Part shown: positions 51,115 through 60,525 of the stretch, in pieces
Position numbering within the stretch: the stretch's first letter is position 1
Layout: each line of letters opens with the position of its first letter
NCBI GenBank assembly: GCA_963737625.1
Contig: CAVTTK010000002.1
Span: 248,001-312,000 of the forward strand
Length of the DNA: 64,000 nucleotides
Reading direction: 5' to 3'
DNA from: Bog-756 sp963737625
GTDB taxonomy: Bacteria > Actinomycetota > Acidimicrobiia > Acidimicrobiales > RAAP-2
The notes under the pieces: generated by a model
Seen by the model: the letters and a program-made list of their open reading frames with translations, nothing else
What the model was told of the DNA's origin: nothing
Database searches by the model: none
Translations under genes and position numbers: made by a program

Positions 51115-52791
51115 TTATCCAGTCTTCGCGTACCAGGTCGGCTGGTAGGCCCGGTAGTACTTGGCTCCGGACACGTCGGTCCCGTGCTCGGTGAAGACGA
51201 CAAAGGGGCTCTGCCGGTCGATCGGAAGCCCGAGGAGCTGATTGATCGACGGCTCCATCCCTGGAGTCCATCCATCGGTCAGGAGGAGGTAGGCCGCACC
51301 CTTCTCATCCTCAGCGACCTGGTAGAAGTCCGTACCGGTCAGCACAATGCCGTATCCCACCTTCCCACGGGGCACGTTCTGCTCGATCGAGGCCGTCATG
51401 CGCTGCACCCGGGCCACGCCGGCCCAGTCCAAGAGGAACTGGTTGCCGTATGGGAACGTGGTGATCAAGGTGCCGATCAGGCAGGCCACTCCGAGGGCCA
51501 CCACGGCCGTGATCCGCCGCGCATGCTCCGAGAACCGGATTTCCCTGCGTCCCAATTGCGCCCGGACCTCGCTGACCTGAGCGCGGATCTCCGTCCATTG
51601 TGGTCGGAGCGCGGTGACCAGGGCCAGACCCAACGTGAGCCAGATGGCGATGCCAACGATCCATACCGACAGGTTCACCCAGATGAAGGACAGCAAATAC
51701 CCCTTGGGCATGCGGGCGAACAAGGTCACTACGCCGAGTGCGCCCCCGAGCGTCACCACACTCAGGCTCAGGAGGGCAATCTCCCTCCGTCTCCATGCGA
51801 TCAGCGCGATGGCCGCCAGCACCCCGAGCACTACCAGCCCAAGCAGTACGTTTCGGTGGTTGATGTCGGCGTACGCCGAGAGCTCGTCGATCGGCCGTGG
51901 GGCAGCCCAGATGGGGTTCAGCGCCGCCGCCCGACTCAGGGCCGACAGGCCGAAACCCCAACCTTCGGTCCTGGCCGCCGGCCGTAGGAGCAATGTGAGG
52001 TTAGGTCTGGCCTCGAAGAACTGCTGGTACAGCGGGCCTATCCAACAGACAACGGCCACACCCGCCGTCCAGCCGAGCCAGCGGTAGTTCGCAGGACGTC
52101 GGATGAACCAGCCGCAGAGTCCCGTGGCCACCAGGAGCAGCGCAACGGTAGGCAGATATTCGAGGTTGGAGTCGACGGCGACCGACCCGATAAAGAGTAG
52201 GAGCGGGAAGTAGCGGACATTTCCTTTCCCGACGGCAAACGCCGTGCCCAGGAAGGCCGCGAACCAGAAGAAGCCGAATGAGTTGTTCCAGACAGGGTCA
52301 ACGAATGGTGTCGGCGACACGATGGCAATGTCCACCATCACCAAGGTGAAGATGACCGTCGCCCACGTTCCAGAGGTTCGCCAGAGGACTTCTAGGGTCA
52401 CCGAAAGGATGAGCGCGCACAAGAGCGCGGACCCGATGAGTACCCCCTGACCCGGGTCGAGGTGGGCGAATGGGCCCAGAAGCCAGAACTCCAATGGTCC
52501 CGGGTCCGAAGCATTCACTCCTCCCGCGCCGATGCCCACGCCACCGGTGGCCGAAGTCAGATGCCCGAGCAATGGTGGGTGCAGGGACAGCGAACGCCAG
52601 GCGCCGATGGCCGTGGCGGCGTCGTCACCGAGCGGACGCCAGCCCCGCGCCATGTTCTTGATCATCGGTACCAGGAGGAGGGTCCAGACGACAGCGTGCG
52701 GGGCGATCCGAAGAAGTCGGCTTGACCGAGTTGAAGGCGAATCCACCGAATCTCGGGGTTGGATGTCGTCAGCTATCGCCAGGGCGCTCAT
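51115..52791 (-). CDS. Polytopic membrane protein, GT-C glycosyltransferase-like
   Basis: A 558-residue protein with about 11-12 membrane helices. The first outside loop holds RPLGDDAATAIGAWRSL, with an acidic pair where GT-C enzymes carry their catalytic Asp, followed by HPPLLGHLTSA. The last about 90 residues are a soluble tail (YGIVLTGTDFYQVAEDEKGAAYLLL). It may transfer a sugar from a lipid carrier outside the cell, in keeping with the glycan genes nearby; this is inference. ATG 52791 is chosen because the family-like part starts there although the frame is open to 53121. It is divergent from the GT2 operon. Confidence 0.6.
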   Translation of the reverse strand: MSALAIADDIQPRDSVDSPSTRSSRLLRIAPHAVVWTLLLVPMIKNMARGWRPLGDDAATAIGAWRSLSLHPPLLGHLTSATGGVGIGAGGVNASDPGPLEFWLLGPFAHLDPGQGVLIGSALLCALILSVTLEVLWRTSGTWATVIFTLVMVDIAIVSPTPFVDPVWNNSFGFFWFAAFLGTAFAVGKGNVRYFPLLLFIGSVAVDSNLEYLPTVALLLVATGLCGWFIRRPANYRWLGWTAGVAVVCWIGPLYQQFFEARPNLTLLLRPAARTEGWGFGLSALSRAAALNPIWAAPRPIDELSAYADINHRNVLLGLVVLGVLAAIALIAWRRREIALLSLSVVTLGGALGVVTLFARMPKGYLLSFIWVNLSVWIVGIAIWLTLGLALVTALRPQWTEIRAQVSEVRAQLGRREIRFSEHARRITAVVALGVACLIGTLITTFPYGNQFLLDWAGVARVQRMTASIEQNVPRGKVGYGIVLTGTDFYQVAEDEKGAAYLLLTDGWTPGMEPSINQLLGLPIDRQSPFVVFTEHGTDVSGAKYYRAYQPTWYAKTG

Positions 52792-53111
52792 AGATCTGCC
52801 GTTCGGGGTATTGCTGCCGGTTGTGGATGAACCAACGAGCGTACCAACCTCGATGGCGGAGAGGAATGGGTCCAGCCCCTGTCTCCGCCCACGGACACTC
52901 ACCGTGGTGCGACGGTGCGTGGTACTGGTGGGACCGCGAGTGGCAGGAGGCACGGAGCTATGACAAGGTTCGGCCTGATGGGTATGCATGTGCTGTCGGA
53001 AATGCCTCCGATCACCGGTTGGGCCTGCCTGGAGGCGTCGCCTATAGTCAACGCGTGGCCATGGGGGGGGATGCCTCATTCGGACACGGTTACCTCGGAT
53101 GAGGAGTTGCG
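52792..53111. promoter_or_regulatory. Divergent promoter region with leaderless leader ORF 53055-53102
   Basis: TTGGGC (53019-53024) and TATAGT (53043-53048), 18 nt apart, form the best-looking promoter of the window. Six nt after it GTG 53055 opens a 15-residue ORF (VAMGGDASFGHGYLG) that stops at 53102. The AGGAG used by the GT2 start (TTG 53112) overlaps that stop, so the two may be coupled. Confidence 0.55.
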
Positions 53112-54071
53112 TTGACGACAAGGCTTAGTTTGGTCATTCCCGCCTTTAACGAGGCGGACAGGCTTTCGGCTGGGCTCGCTCAGCTACTGGACGGCCTGCC
53201 ACCCGACGACACGGAAATTCTCGTCGTCGATGACGGCAGCACTGATGGCACCGCCCGAGTAGCGCAGCGGCATTTGGCGTCCTGGCCCCAGTACTCGGTG
53301 GTATCGCTGGCCCGGAACAGCGGGAAGGGTGCGGCCGTACGCGCCGGAGTCGTGAGGGCACGGGGCGACGTGATCGCGTTTGTCGACGCCGACATGGAGA
53401 CCGATCCCCGTGATCTTGGGGCCCTTGTGCGCACTCTCAAGGACAACGATGTGGCGGTGGGATCCAGGACGCATATCTCGTCGTTGGTCAACGACCGGAG
53501 TTCCCATCGGACCATGATGACCCGAACGTTCGGGTTGGTTGTGGCCAAGTTGATGCACCTGCCCATGAGCGATACCCAGTGTGGCTTTAAGGCCTTCAAG
53601 GGCTCGATCGCCAAGTTGCTGTTCCACGGCAGCCGCGTGGATCGGTATGCCTTCGATGTCGAGGTCCTCAATCTGGCGGCCAGACTCGGACTTCGGACTC
53701 AGGAAGTGCCCGTCCGCTGGACCGAGGTCGACGGCAGTCACATCCGGCCGATCCGCGACGCCGTGCAGATGATGGCCGATGTGGCACGGACCCGGCGAAC
53801 CTGGCGGATTCAGCCACCGATGCAGGGTCTCTTTCTCCCCGAAGTGCCTATCGATGCGGCGACTTCGCTCATCCGGCCGTGCACCCGGAGCGTGGACCTC
53901 ACCATCAGCTGGAAGGAGGGCACTGCCATCCTGTTCCCGTGTGTGCCTCCCACCACAGCGCGTCGCATATCCAAGCGGCTGCTCACCTCGTTGCAGAGCT
54001 ACGACCCCCAGGTACTCAGCGTCGAGTTCGACGCTCTATTCAAGCCAATCGACCCGACTGGATCGGAGTAA
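53112..54071 (+). CDS. Glycosyltransferase family 2, polyprenyl-phosphate sugar synthase-like
   Basis: A 319-residue GT-A enzyme: LVIPAFNEADRLSAGL (5-20), VDDGSTDGTARVAQ, SGKGAAVRAGVVRARGDVIAFVDADME (DxD metal site), then SDTQCGFKAFKGSIAKLLF and DVEVLNLAARLG. These match the Alg5/DPM1-like branch that makes a lipid-phosphate sugar. The last about 90 residues are a further domain (SVDLTISWKEGTAILFPC) with no membrane helix. TTG 53112 has GGAG about 6 nt upstream. It starts the GT2-methyltransferase-GT4-AftD-like operon. Confidence 0.87.
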   Translation: MTTRLSLVIPAFNEADRLSAGLAQLLDGLPPDDTEILVVDDGSTDGTARVAQRHLASWPQYSVVSLARNSGKGAAVRAGVVRARGDVIAFVDADMETDPRDLGALVRTLKDNDVAVGSRTHISSLVNDRSSHRTMMTRTFGLVVAKLMHLPMSDTQCGFKAFKGSIAKLLFHGSRVDRYAFDVEVLNLAARLGLRTQEVPVRWTEVDGSHIRPIRDAVQMMADVARTRRTWRIQPPMQGLFLPEVPIDAATSLIRPCTRSVDLTISWKEGTAILFPCVPPTTARRISKRLLTSLQSYDPQVLSVEFDALFKPIDPTGSE

Positions 54072-54090
54072 CTGGAGTGGGCAGGATCAC

Positions 54091-54837
54091 ATGAAGGGCG
54101 TCAAGCGCTCATTCCAGCTCTTCCAGGCATTTCGAAACGAAAGAACGGATCCGGCCACCTTTTACCGAATGCTGGCCGAAGATACCGTGGAGGATGTCTC
54201 CCGGTACTGCCAGTTGGTTGGCGCCATGGTCCTTGATGTCGGAGGAGCCTCGGGTTATGTGGCGGACGAGTTCCGTGAGGTCGGCGCCAATTCGGTCACT
54301 GCCGAGTACGACTTCGGCCAGATGGTCGAGCACGGACGGAGGCTGGTCAATGGGGTGGCAGCTGACGGTGCTGCTCTTCCGTTGGCCACGGCGTCGGTCG
54401 ACGTCAGCTACTCGTCGAACGTCCTTGAGCATGTGGTTCGCCCCAAGCACATGCTTTCGGAGATGGTGCGGGTGGTGTCGCCGGGGGGCGTCATCTATCT
54501 GACCTTCACCAACTGGCTCTCGCCATGGGGTGGGCACGAGACCTCGCCATGGCATTTCCTCGGTGGGGCGTGGGCGGCCCGGCGCTACGAGCGCATGCAC
54601 GGCATCCCGGCCAAGAACCTTTACGGCGAGAGCCTCTTCCCACTAGGCGTCGGCCAGGTGCTGCACTGGTGCGAGTCCCGCTCCGACGTCACCGTGGTCG
54701 ATGTATTCCCCCGTTACTATCCGCGGTGGACCAAGCCCCTGGTTCGGATTCCGGTACTCCGGGAGTTCCTGACGTGGAACCTGGTCGTGGTCATGCGTCG
54801 CAACAATAGAGTTTACGAAGCCCCTTCGGCGGGGTAA
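54091..54837 (+). CDS. Class I SAM-dependent methyltransferase
   Basis: A 248-residue methyltransferase: MVLDVGGASGYVADEFRE (motif I), AEYDFGQMVEHGRRL (acidic loop), VDVSYSSNVLEHVVRPKHMLSEM (motif IV region) and RVVSPGGVIYLTFTNW. The C-terminal half has many Trp/Tyr (SPWGGHETSPWHFLGGAW, RYYPRWTKP) as in methyltransferases of glycan clusters. It is 20 nt after the GT2 gene and 4 nt before the GT4 gene, so it is in the same operon. The frame is open to 53779 but ATG 54091 gives the natural N-terminus. It probably methylates a sugar. Confidence 0.87.
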   Translation: MKGVKRSFQLFQAFRNERTDPATFYRMLAEDTVEDVSRYCQLVGAMVLDVGGASGYVADEFREVGANSVTAEYDFGQMVEHGRRLVNGVAADGAALPLATASVDVSYSSNVLEHVVRPKHMLSEMVRVVSPGGVIYLTFTNWLSPWGGHETSPWHFLGGAWAARRYERMHGIPAKNLYGESLFPLGVGQVLHWCESRSDVTVVDVFPRYYPRWTKPLVRIPVLREFLTWNLVVVMRRNNRVYEAPSAG

Positions 54838-54841
54838 GGGC

Positions 54842-55909
54842 GTGCGCATCGCCTTCCTGAGTTGGCGGGACCTGGCCAACCCCCTTGCTGGTGGATCGGA
54901 AGTCTTCATCGACCGATTGGCCGTAGAGCTGATGGGCATGGGTCACGAGGTGGCCCATCTATGCGGAGGACCCGTCGCAGAGCGTCCGTACCCGGTCATC
55001 GACCTCGGAGGAACGTTCGCGCAGTACGCGCGGGCTCCCTTTGCCCATTACCGAACCGTCCGAGACTGGGACCTGCTGGTCGACACGGAGAACGGACTGC
55101 CGTACTTCTCCCCGCTCTGGCGGAGGAAGCCCATCCTCACCCTTGTTCACCATGTGCACAGCAACCAGTGGGATCAACGATTCTCCCCGACCTTGGCCGC
55201 TGTAGGACGCTTCACGGAGGCCAAGGTCATGCCGCGCGTCTATCGTCGCATGCCCTTCGTGGCCAACTCTCGCTCCACGGCATCGGCACTGGCCGACATC
55301 GGGGTGGAACCGGGCCGGATCCACATTGTCCACCCCGGTGTCGACCCCCCGGCCGTCTCCGGTGTTCCGCGTGCCGACCAACCGTTGTTCGTCTGCGCCG
55401 GTAGGCTGATGCCCCACAAGCGGCTCGATTTACTACTACGCGTGTGGGACCGGGTGCACCCGGTGGTGGGTGGTCGCCTGATCGTGATTGGGGACGGCCC
55501 GGAGAGGCCCTCCCTCGAGGCCATGGCTGGCGATGGCGTTGAGTTCGCCGGTAGGGTCGACGAGGCCGATAAGTGGCGCCTGTTGGGCCAGGCGTGGGGA
55601 CTCGTGCATTCGGCACAGCATGAGGGATGGGGCATTGTGATCACCGAGGCCGCACAGGTCGGTACCCCGACCATTGGATTCAATGTGCCCGGAGTGAGGG
55701 ACGCCATCATTGACGGCGAGAGCGGGATCCTGGTCGAGTCCGAGGACGATCTCGTCCGCGAGTGGATCGCCTTCGCCAGCTCGCCGGAGCGACGCCGTCA
55801 CCTGTCGTCCGGTGCCCGTCGACATGCTGCCTTGTTCGGGTGGAATCGTATAGCCCGCGAATTCGAGGCCGTCGCCGCCCAGGTCGTCCGATCGGCGGCC
55901 CGCCCGTGA
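54842..55909 (+). CDS. Glycosyltransferase family 4
   Basis: A 355-residue GT-B enzyme. The N-terminal half starts IAFLSWRDLANPLAGGSEVF with a Gly loop and contains LTLVHHVHSNQWDQRF. The C-terminal half has IHIVHPGVDPP, FVCAGRLMPHKRLDLLLRVW and the nucleotide-sugar site HEGWGIVITEAAQVGTPTIGF with conserved Glu residues. It moves a sugar to a growing glycan on the cytoplasmic face. GTG 54842 lies 4 nt after the methyltransferase gene, and its end overlaps the AftD-like gene by 4 nt (GTGA). Confidence 0.92.
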   Translation: MRIAFLSWRDLANPLAGGSEVFIDRLAVELMGMGHEVAHLCGGPVAERPYPVIDLGGTFAQYARAPFAHYRTVRDWDLLVDTENGLPYFSPLWRRKPILTLVHHVHSNQWDQRFSPTLAAVGRFTEAKVMPRVYRRMPFVANSRSTASALADIGVEPGRIHIVHPGVDPPAVSGVPRADQPLFVCAGRLMPHKRLDLLLRVWDRVHPVVGGRLIVIGDGPERPSLEAMAGDGVEFAGRVDEADKWRLLGQAWGLVHSAQHEGWGIVITEAAQVGTPTIGFNVPGVRDAIIDGESGILVESEDDLVREWIAFASSPERRRHLSSGARRHAALFGWNRIAREFEAVAAQVVRSAARP

Positions 55910-58900
55910 CCGTGACCATGCGGGCCGCCCTCAAGGGGCACCCGGTGGAGCCGGCACGGGGGGCGCCTGCGATAACCGAACGTGTCCCCTGCCGTGATCC
56001 ACTCAGCCGGTGGGTCCTGGCCGGGCTGGGAGCCTTCTTCCTCTTGGTGACCATGGTCCAGGCCCCGGGACTGATCGTCGATGACACAAAGCTTCCTGTT
56101 CTCATGGCTCCGTTGTCCTTCATGCGCTCATCGCTGCACCTTTGGACCCAGACCGCCGCGTCAGGCTCGGTACAGGAGACCACATACGGGTACCTCTTCC
56201 CGATGGCGCCGTTCTTCGCGGTTGCGCACCTCCTGCACGTGCCGACCTGGTGGGCGGAGCGGATCTGGCTGGCGCTCCTGCTCACCGTGGGCGCATGGGG
56301 TGTGGTTCGTGTGGCCGAGGCCCTCGGCATCGGAAAGCGCTGGGCCCGAATACTCGGAGGCATTTGCTACTGCGTCGCACCCATCGTGGTCACATGGGCC
56401 GCATCATCGGCGACCCTCCTCGCTGTCATGCTCATGCCCTGGCTGTTGCACCCCTTGATACTGGGTGCCCGCGGTGGATCCCCGAGAAGGGCAGCGGCTC
56501 GATCCGGCGTGGCCGTCGCTCTGATGGGAGGGGTCAACGCCACGGTTGTCGTGGCCGTTCTTCCCGTGGGCATCCTCTGGTTGCTCACCCGGGCCCCTGG
56601 CGCGCGCCGGCGAGCGCTGTCCAGCTGGTGGGTCGTCTCGTTAGTCCTGGCCTGCTTCTGGTGGGTCGTTCCCACATATTTAGAGGGCAAGTACGGGTAC
56701 AACTATGTGCCCTATACCGAGTCGGCGGTCACGACGACGTCGACGACCTCAGCATTCGAGGCCCTGCGCGGCGCCTCGTACTGGACCGACTACTACCACC
56801 TGGGCGGCCCCCTGATCCCCGGCGCATGGACACTGGTGACTTCCGGCGTGGCCATCGTGGGCACGGCTCTGGTGACCGCCCTGGGTCTCTGTGGCCTGGC
56901 CAGACGGATCATGGAGCGGCTCTTCCTGGTAGCCACCCTCAGTGTGGGTGTGGTGGTCATCGCTATCGGCTACAGCGGTTCTCTGGCCGGACCCTTCTCG
57001 CACCATGTGCAGGCCATCTTGGAGGGGAGGCTGGCGCCCTTGCGCAGTGTGGCCAAGTTCTCCCCCGACGTGGCACTGCCCATCGCCCTCGGCCTGGTGT
57101 GGCTGGTCTCGACCGTCTCCATCGACCGCGTCAGGGTTCGTCGCCGTGATTGGGCCGACATCAGGCTGGAGGTGGCCCGCTCGTCACCCGACGTCCTCCT
57201 TCCAGTGACACTCGGCGCGGCCCGTCTGGTCTGGGCTCTCACCACCGGCGTCGGGGAGTCCCGGCCGGAGGACTGGGCAGACGTGCGGTCCACGGTGGCT
57301 CGCACCTCCCCTGACGTATTTCTTCCCGTCACCCTGGGGGTGGCTCGATGGAGATCCGCCCTTGCCCTCCGACATTCCGACGGACCGAGAACACCCCGTC
57401 TCCGGAGGAACGGATGGCGGATGCTGATCGGCCTGCTGGCTGTGGTCGTGGTGTTCCTGGCCGCCATGCCCTTCTGGCAACTGGACCTCTATCCGTCAGG
57501 TGGGTTCGCCGCCATCCCTCACTATTGGAACCAGGCTGGCGACTGGATCGAGGCGCATCAAGGGAACCAGACCACCCTGCTCGTGCCCGGTGCCGGGTTC
57601 GGTGATTACACGTGGGGCAAGCCGCAGGACGAGCCCCTCTCCGTCCTGACGTCGAAATCCGTAACGTCCAGGGCGGTCGTCCCACCGGGCTCCAACGGCA
57701 ACACCGTCATGCTCAGCGCCGTCGAGGACGCCATCTCCACCGGAACGGCCCAACCCGGATTCGCCGAGTACCTGTCGCGCTCAGGCATCGATTATGTGGT
57801 GGAACGGAACGATCTCGACCTGGCCCTGACCGGAGCACCTCCGCCGGCATCCGTCCATCAGGTCCTCGCCGAGACGCCCGGCCTCACGGAGGTGGCGTCA
57901 TTCGGGCCGTACCTTCCGCTGTCACAGGTGACACGCGGTGCCCTTCCCGTGTATGACTCGCCCTCGTACACCCACCTCAGACCGGTGGAGATCTACCGGG
58001 TGGATCCCTCCGTGAATGAGGTCCAGACCTTCTCCGCGTCCAAGCCCCTCGTCGTCAGTGGTTCAAGCGGATCGCTGCTCTCGCTCGCCGGGGCCGGCGC
58101 GCTTAACGGGCGAGCTGTGGTGCTGGCCAAAGATCCCGATGCCTCCGGGTCGGCCTCCTCACCGGGGGCCACCTGGGCCGTCACCGATGGCAATCAGCGG
58201 CGAGCCATCTCCTTCGGCCAGGTCCAGAATGCCTACTCGTATCTGCTCGGACCGGGTCAGCGGCCCGGTGGCTCTGTACCCGGCGTCCCATTGAACTATC
58301 AGGTGGTGGCGGGTGGAGATACGCAGACCGTCTCGTCGCCGATCGGCGCGGCGTCGGTTTCGGCCACGACAGTGGGTTCCTCGCCTCTCTACAATGAGCC
58401 CACGGAGGGCCCGGACGCGGCGTTCGACGGCGATCCGTTCACGGCGTGGGTGGCGACGGCAACCGACGACTCTCGCGGTCAGGCACTTTCCATCACCTTC
58501 CACCGACCCATCTCCTTGTCGTCGATCAGCATTGCCCCGCTGGACAATTCCCGGATCCGCCCGAAGATCACTCGCGTGACGCTTGCTACCGATGCGGGAG
58601 CGGTCCAGAGGAACCTCCCGGTCCAGAACGCCCCAGTCAAAGTGTCGGTGGCCCATGGTGAGACCCGTCATCTCACCATCACCATCGATGCCGTACGCCC
58701 ACCGTCCACACCGTCCTTCATCGGTCCGCTCGGGGCGGGGATCATCGATGTGACCATCCCCGGGATCTCGTTCCATCCGGCCATGCAACTTCCCTCCGAC
58801 GACCTGGCGACATTCAGGGGTGGGGCGAACCGCCCCGTGATGGTGAACATCGACGCGCCGGTCATCAACCCCAACCTCGGCTTCATCGACCCCACCGGTC

Positions 58901-60399
58901 TGGTGGCACCCATCCCCCGGAAGGTTGACCTTCCCCGCGCCACGACCATGGTGGTGACCGGCACCGCCGTTCCCGTTCCCGGCCTTCCGCTCGACAACGT
59001 GGTCTCGCTCTTCGATGCCTCGTCCGACGAAGCCATGGAAATCACGGCCAGCTCCTCGCTCGGTGACCTACCGCGCTTCCGACCGGAGAATCTGTTGCAC
59101 CGATCGTCCCCCCCGTGGATCGCCGGAACCGGCGACTCAGTTCCGAGTCTGACCCTCCATTGGAATGGAGTCCGTTCCGTCGGATCCATCGTGCTCGGAC
59201 TCTCGTCCGCGGCCAGCCGGCCGACGGAGATCGTGGTCGCCGGCGCGTCGGGGAGCCGAAGGCTCGCCGTACCCCGGCATGGAGGGGTAATCACCTTCGC
59301 CCCCCTGGTGACGGACACCCTCACTGTCCAGTTCGTCGGAGCCACGCGGAAGGTCACCACGGTTCCTCTGAGCGGGATACCCCTGCAGCTGCCGGTAGGG
59401 CTGTCCTCGATCGGAGTACCGGCACTGGCGACCACCGTTCCTCCGGGCATGGCCCTTACGACGCCCGTCAAGTTCTCCTGTGGCGAGGGCCCTGAGTTGA
59501 CGGTCGACGGAGCGGTGCTCCAGACCTCGGTGTCGGGAACGTTCGGTAATCTGATCAACCTCCAGCCCATGGAGATTCACGCCTGCACAGGCGCTGGCGT
59601 CCACCTGGCCGCAGGACAGCACCTCATCGCGTTCCCCTCGAGTGGGATGTTCGTAACCACCGGGCTCCTGGCTCAAAGCCCCGGAGCCACCTCGACCACG
59701 GTGACGGCCGGGAAGCGGACGGCGCGCGTCCTGACCTGGACCCCGGGACGCCGCACTTTGGCGGTGAGCGCCGGACCGGCGACCTATCTCCAGATCGCCC
59801 AGAATTACAACCCTGGCTGGGTGGCCAGCCTGGATGGTCACCCACTCACGCCCATCCGCCTCGACGGCTGGCAGCAGGGGTGGATCGTCCCCGCCGGTAC
59901 GGCGGGGACGATGGCCATGACGTTTGCGCCCGACCACACGTACCGGGATGCACTGCTTCTCGGCTCCATCCTTCTCCTGGCGCTGTTGGCCCTGGCCCTG
60001 TTGCCGGGCCGTGGGTCGCGGCTCGGAGCGTCCGGGCCCCGCCCGAAGCTTCCGGGATGGGTGCTCGCCGTAGGTGCGACGCTCGTCGGCATCTGCGTCG
60101 GTGGGTGGCTGGCACTGTCCCTCGTGCCCTTGTGTTTGGTGGCAAGGCGCTGGGGCAGTACCGCCGTGGCCGTCATCGCCGGCCTGTCGTTCGCCATCGC
60201 GGGACTGATCGTAGGGGTGGACCCGAATGTCGTCCCCGGCGTCCATGCCGGAGCGTTCGGGGCCGCGGCGCAGATAGCCTCGGTCGTCGCCCTGTGTGCT
60301 GTGCTCAGTGCCGTCGTCGTTGGGGAACGGCGCAAAACGGAGAAGCGGCACGAGAGGCCCAACGATCGCCTGGTGCCGACGGCCCCCCAGCTCCTCTGA
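55906..60399 (+). CDS. AftD-like (DUF3367) membrane arabinofuranosyltransferase homologue
   Basis: A 1497-residue protein. The N-terminal half has about 11 membrane helices and the DUF3367 mark DTKLPVLMAPLSFMRSSLHLW followed by YGYLFPMAPFF, as in AftD, a GT-C enzyme of mycobacterial arabinan synthesis. A loop holds three tandem 41-residue repeats (from residue 384). The large outside part includes a discoidin-like domain (about 830-930, DAAFDGDPFTAWVA) and further beta domains. Four to five helices close the protein. GTG 55906 overlaps GT4; ATG 55918 is possible. Sugar and polymer are unknown here. Confidence 0.87.
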   Translation: MTVTMRAALKGHPVEPARGAPAITERVPCRDPLSRWVLAGLGAFFLLVTMVQAPGLIVDDTKLPVLMAPLSFMRSSLHLWTQTAASGSVQETTYGYLFPMAPFFAVAHLLHVPTWWAERIWLALLLTVGAWGVVRVAEALGIGKRWARILGGICYCVAPIVVTWAASSATLLAVMLMPWLLHPLILGARGGSPRRAAARSGVAVALMGGVNATVVVAVLPVGILWLLTRAPGARRRALSSWWVVSLVLACFWWVVPTYLEGKYGYNYVPYTESAVTTTSTTSAFEALRGASYWTDYYHLGGPLIPGAWTLVTSGVAIVGTALVTALGLCGLARRIMERLFLVATLSVGVVVIAIGYSGSLAGPFSHHVQAILEGRLAPLRSVAKFSPDVALPIALGLVWLVSTVSIDRVRVRRRDWADIRLEVARSSPDVLLPVTLGAARLVWALTTGVGESRPEDWADVRSTVARTSPDVFLPVTLGVARWRSALALRHSDGPRTPRLRRNGWRMLIGLLAVVVVFLAAMPFWQLDLYPSGGFAAIPHYWNQAGDWIEAHQGNQTTLLVPGAGFGDYTWGKPQDEPLSVLTSKSVTSRAVVPPGSNGNTVMLSAVEDAISTGTAQPGFAEYLSRSGIDYVVERNDLDLALTGAPPPASVHQVLAETPGLTEVASFGPYLPLSQVTRGALPVYDSPSYTHLRPVEIYRVDPSVNEVQTFSASKPLVVSGSSGSLLSLAGAGALNGRAVVLAKDPDASGSASSPGATWAVTDGNQRRAISFGQVQNAYSYLLGPGQRPGGSVPGVPLNYQVVAGGDTQTVSSPIGAASVSATTVGSSPLYNEPTEGPDAAFDGDPFTAWVATATDDSRGQALSITFHRPISLSSISIAPLDNSRIRPKITRVTLATDAGAVQRNLPVQNAPVKVSVAHGETRHLTITIDAVRPPSTPSFIGPLGAGIIDVTIPGISFHPAMQLPSDDLATFRGGANRPVMVNIDAPVINPNLGFIDPTGLVAPIPRKVDLPRATTMVVTGTAVPVPGLPLDNVVSLFDASSDEAMEITASSSLGDLPRFRPENLLHRSSPPWIAGTGDSVPSLTLHWNGVRSVGSIVLGLSSAASRPTEIVVAGASGSRRLAVPRHGGVITFAPLVTDTLTVQFVGATRKVTTVPLSGIPLQLPVGLSSIGVPALATTVPPGMALTTPVKFSCGEGPELTVDGAVLQTSVSGTFGNLINLQPMEIHACTGAGVHLAAGQHLIAFPSSGMFVTTGLLAQSPGATSTTVTAGKRTARVLTWTPGRRTLAVSAGPATYLQIAQNYNPGWVASLDGHPLTPIRLDGWQQGWIVPAGTAGTMAMTFAPDHTYRDALLLGSILLLALLALALLPGRGSRLGASGPRPKLPGWVLAVGATLVGICVGGWLALSLVPLCLVARRWGSTAVAVIAGLSFAIAGLIVGVDPNVVPGVHAGAFGAAAQIASVVALCAVLSAVVVGERRKTEKRHERPNDRLVPTAPQLL
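57055..57390 (+). repeat. Three tandem 123-bp (41-residue) repeats in the AftD-like gene
   Basis: Units begin at 57055, 57178 and 57301 (the last partial) with SPDVALPIALG, SPDVLLPVTLG and SPDVFLPVTLG; the first two end DWADIR and DWADVR. Spacing is exactly 41 codons. Each unit adds one hydrophobic segment and an Arg/Asp loop. DNA similarity is moderate, so the duplication is not very recent. Confidence 0.85.
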
Positions 60400-60525
60400 G
60401 ATCGTCCATGGGCCACGTCCGATCGACGAGGCCAGGCAGGCGCCAACGCCCGCCCGTATGCCGTCACGTGCCGTTCGCCCCACGGCTCACGGATCGGCCG
60501 GCCGGATCCCGCGAGGTGCTGATCC

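Noticed and set aside
52792..53121. N-terminal extension of the 51115 membrane protein to 53121
   Set aside because: The extra 110 residues are Arg/Thr/His-rich without a domain and would cover the divergent promoter at 53019-53048.
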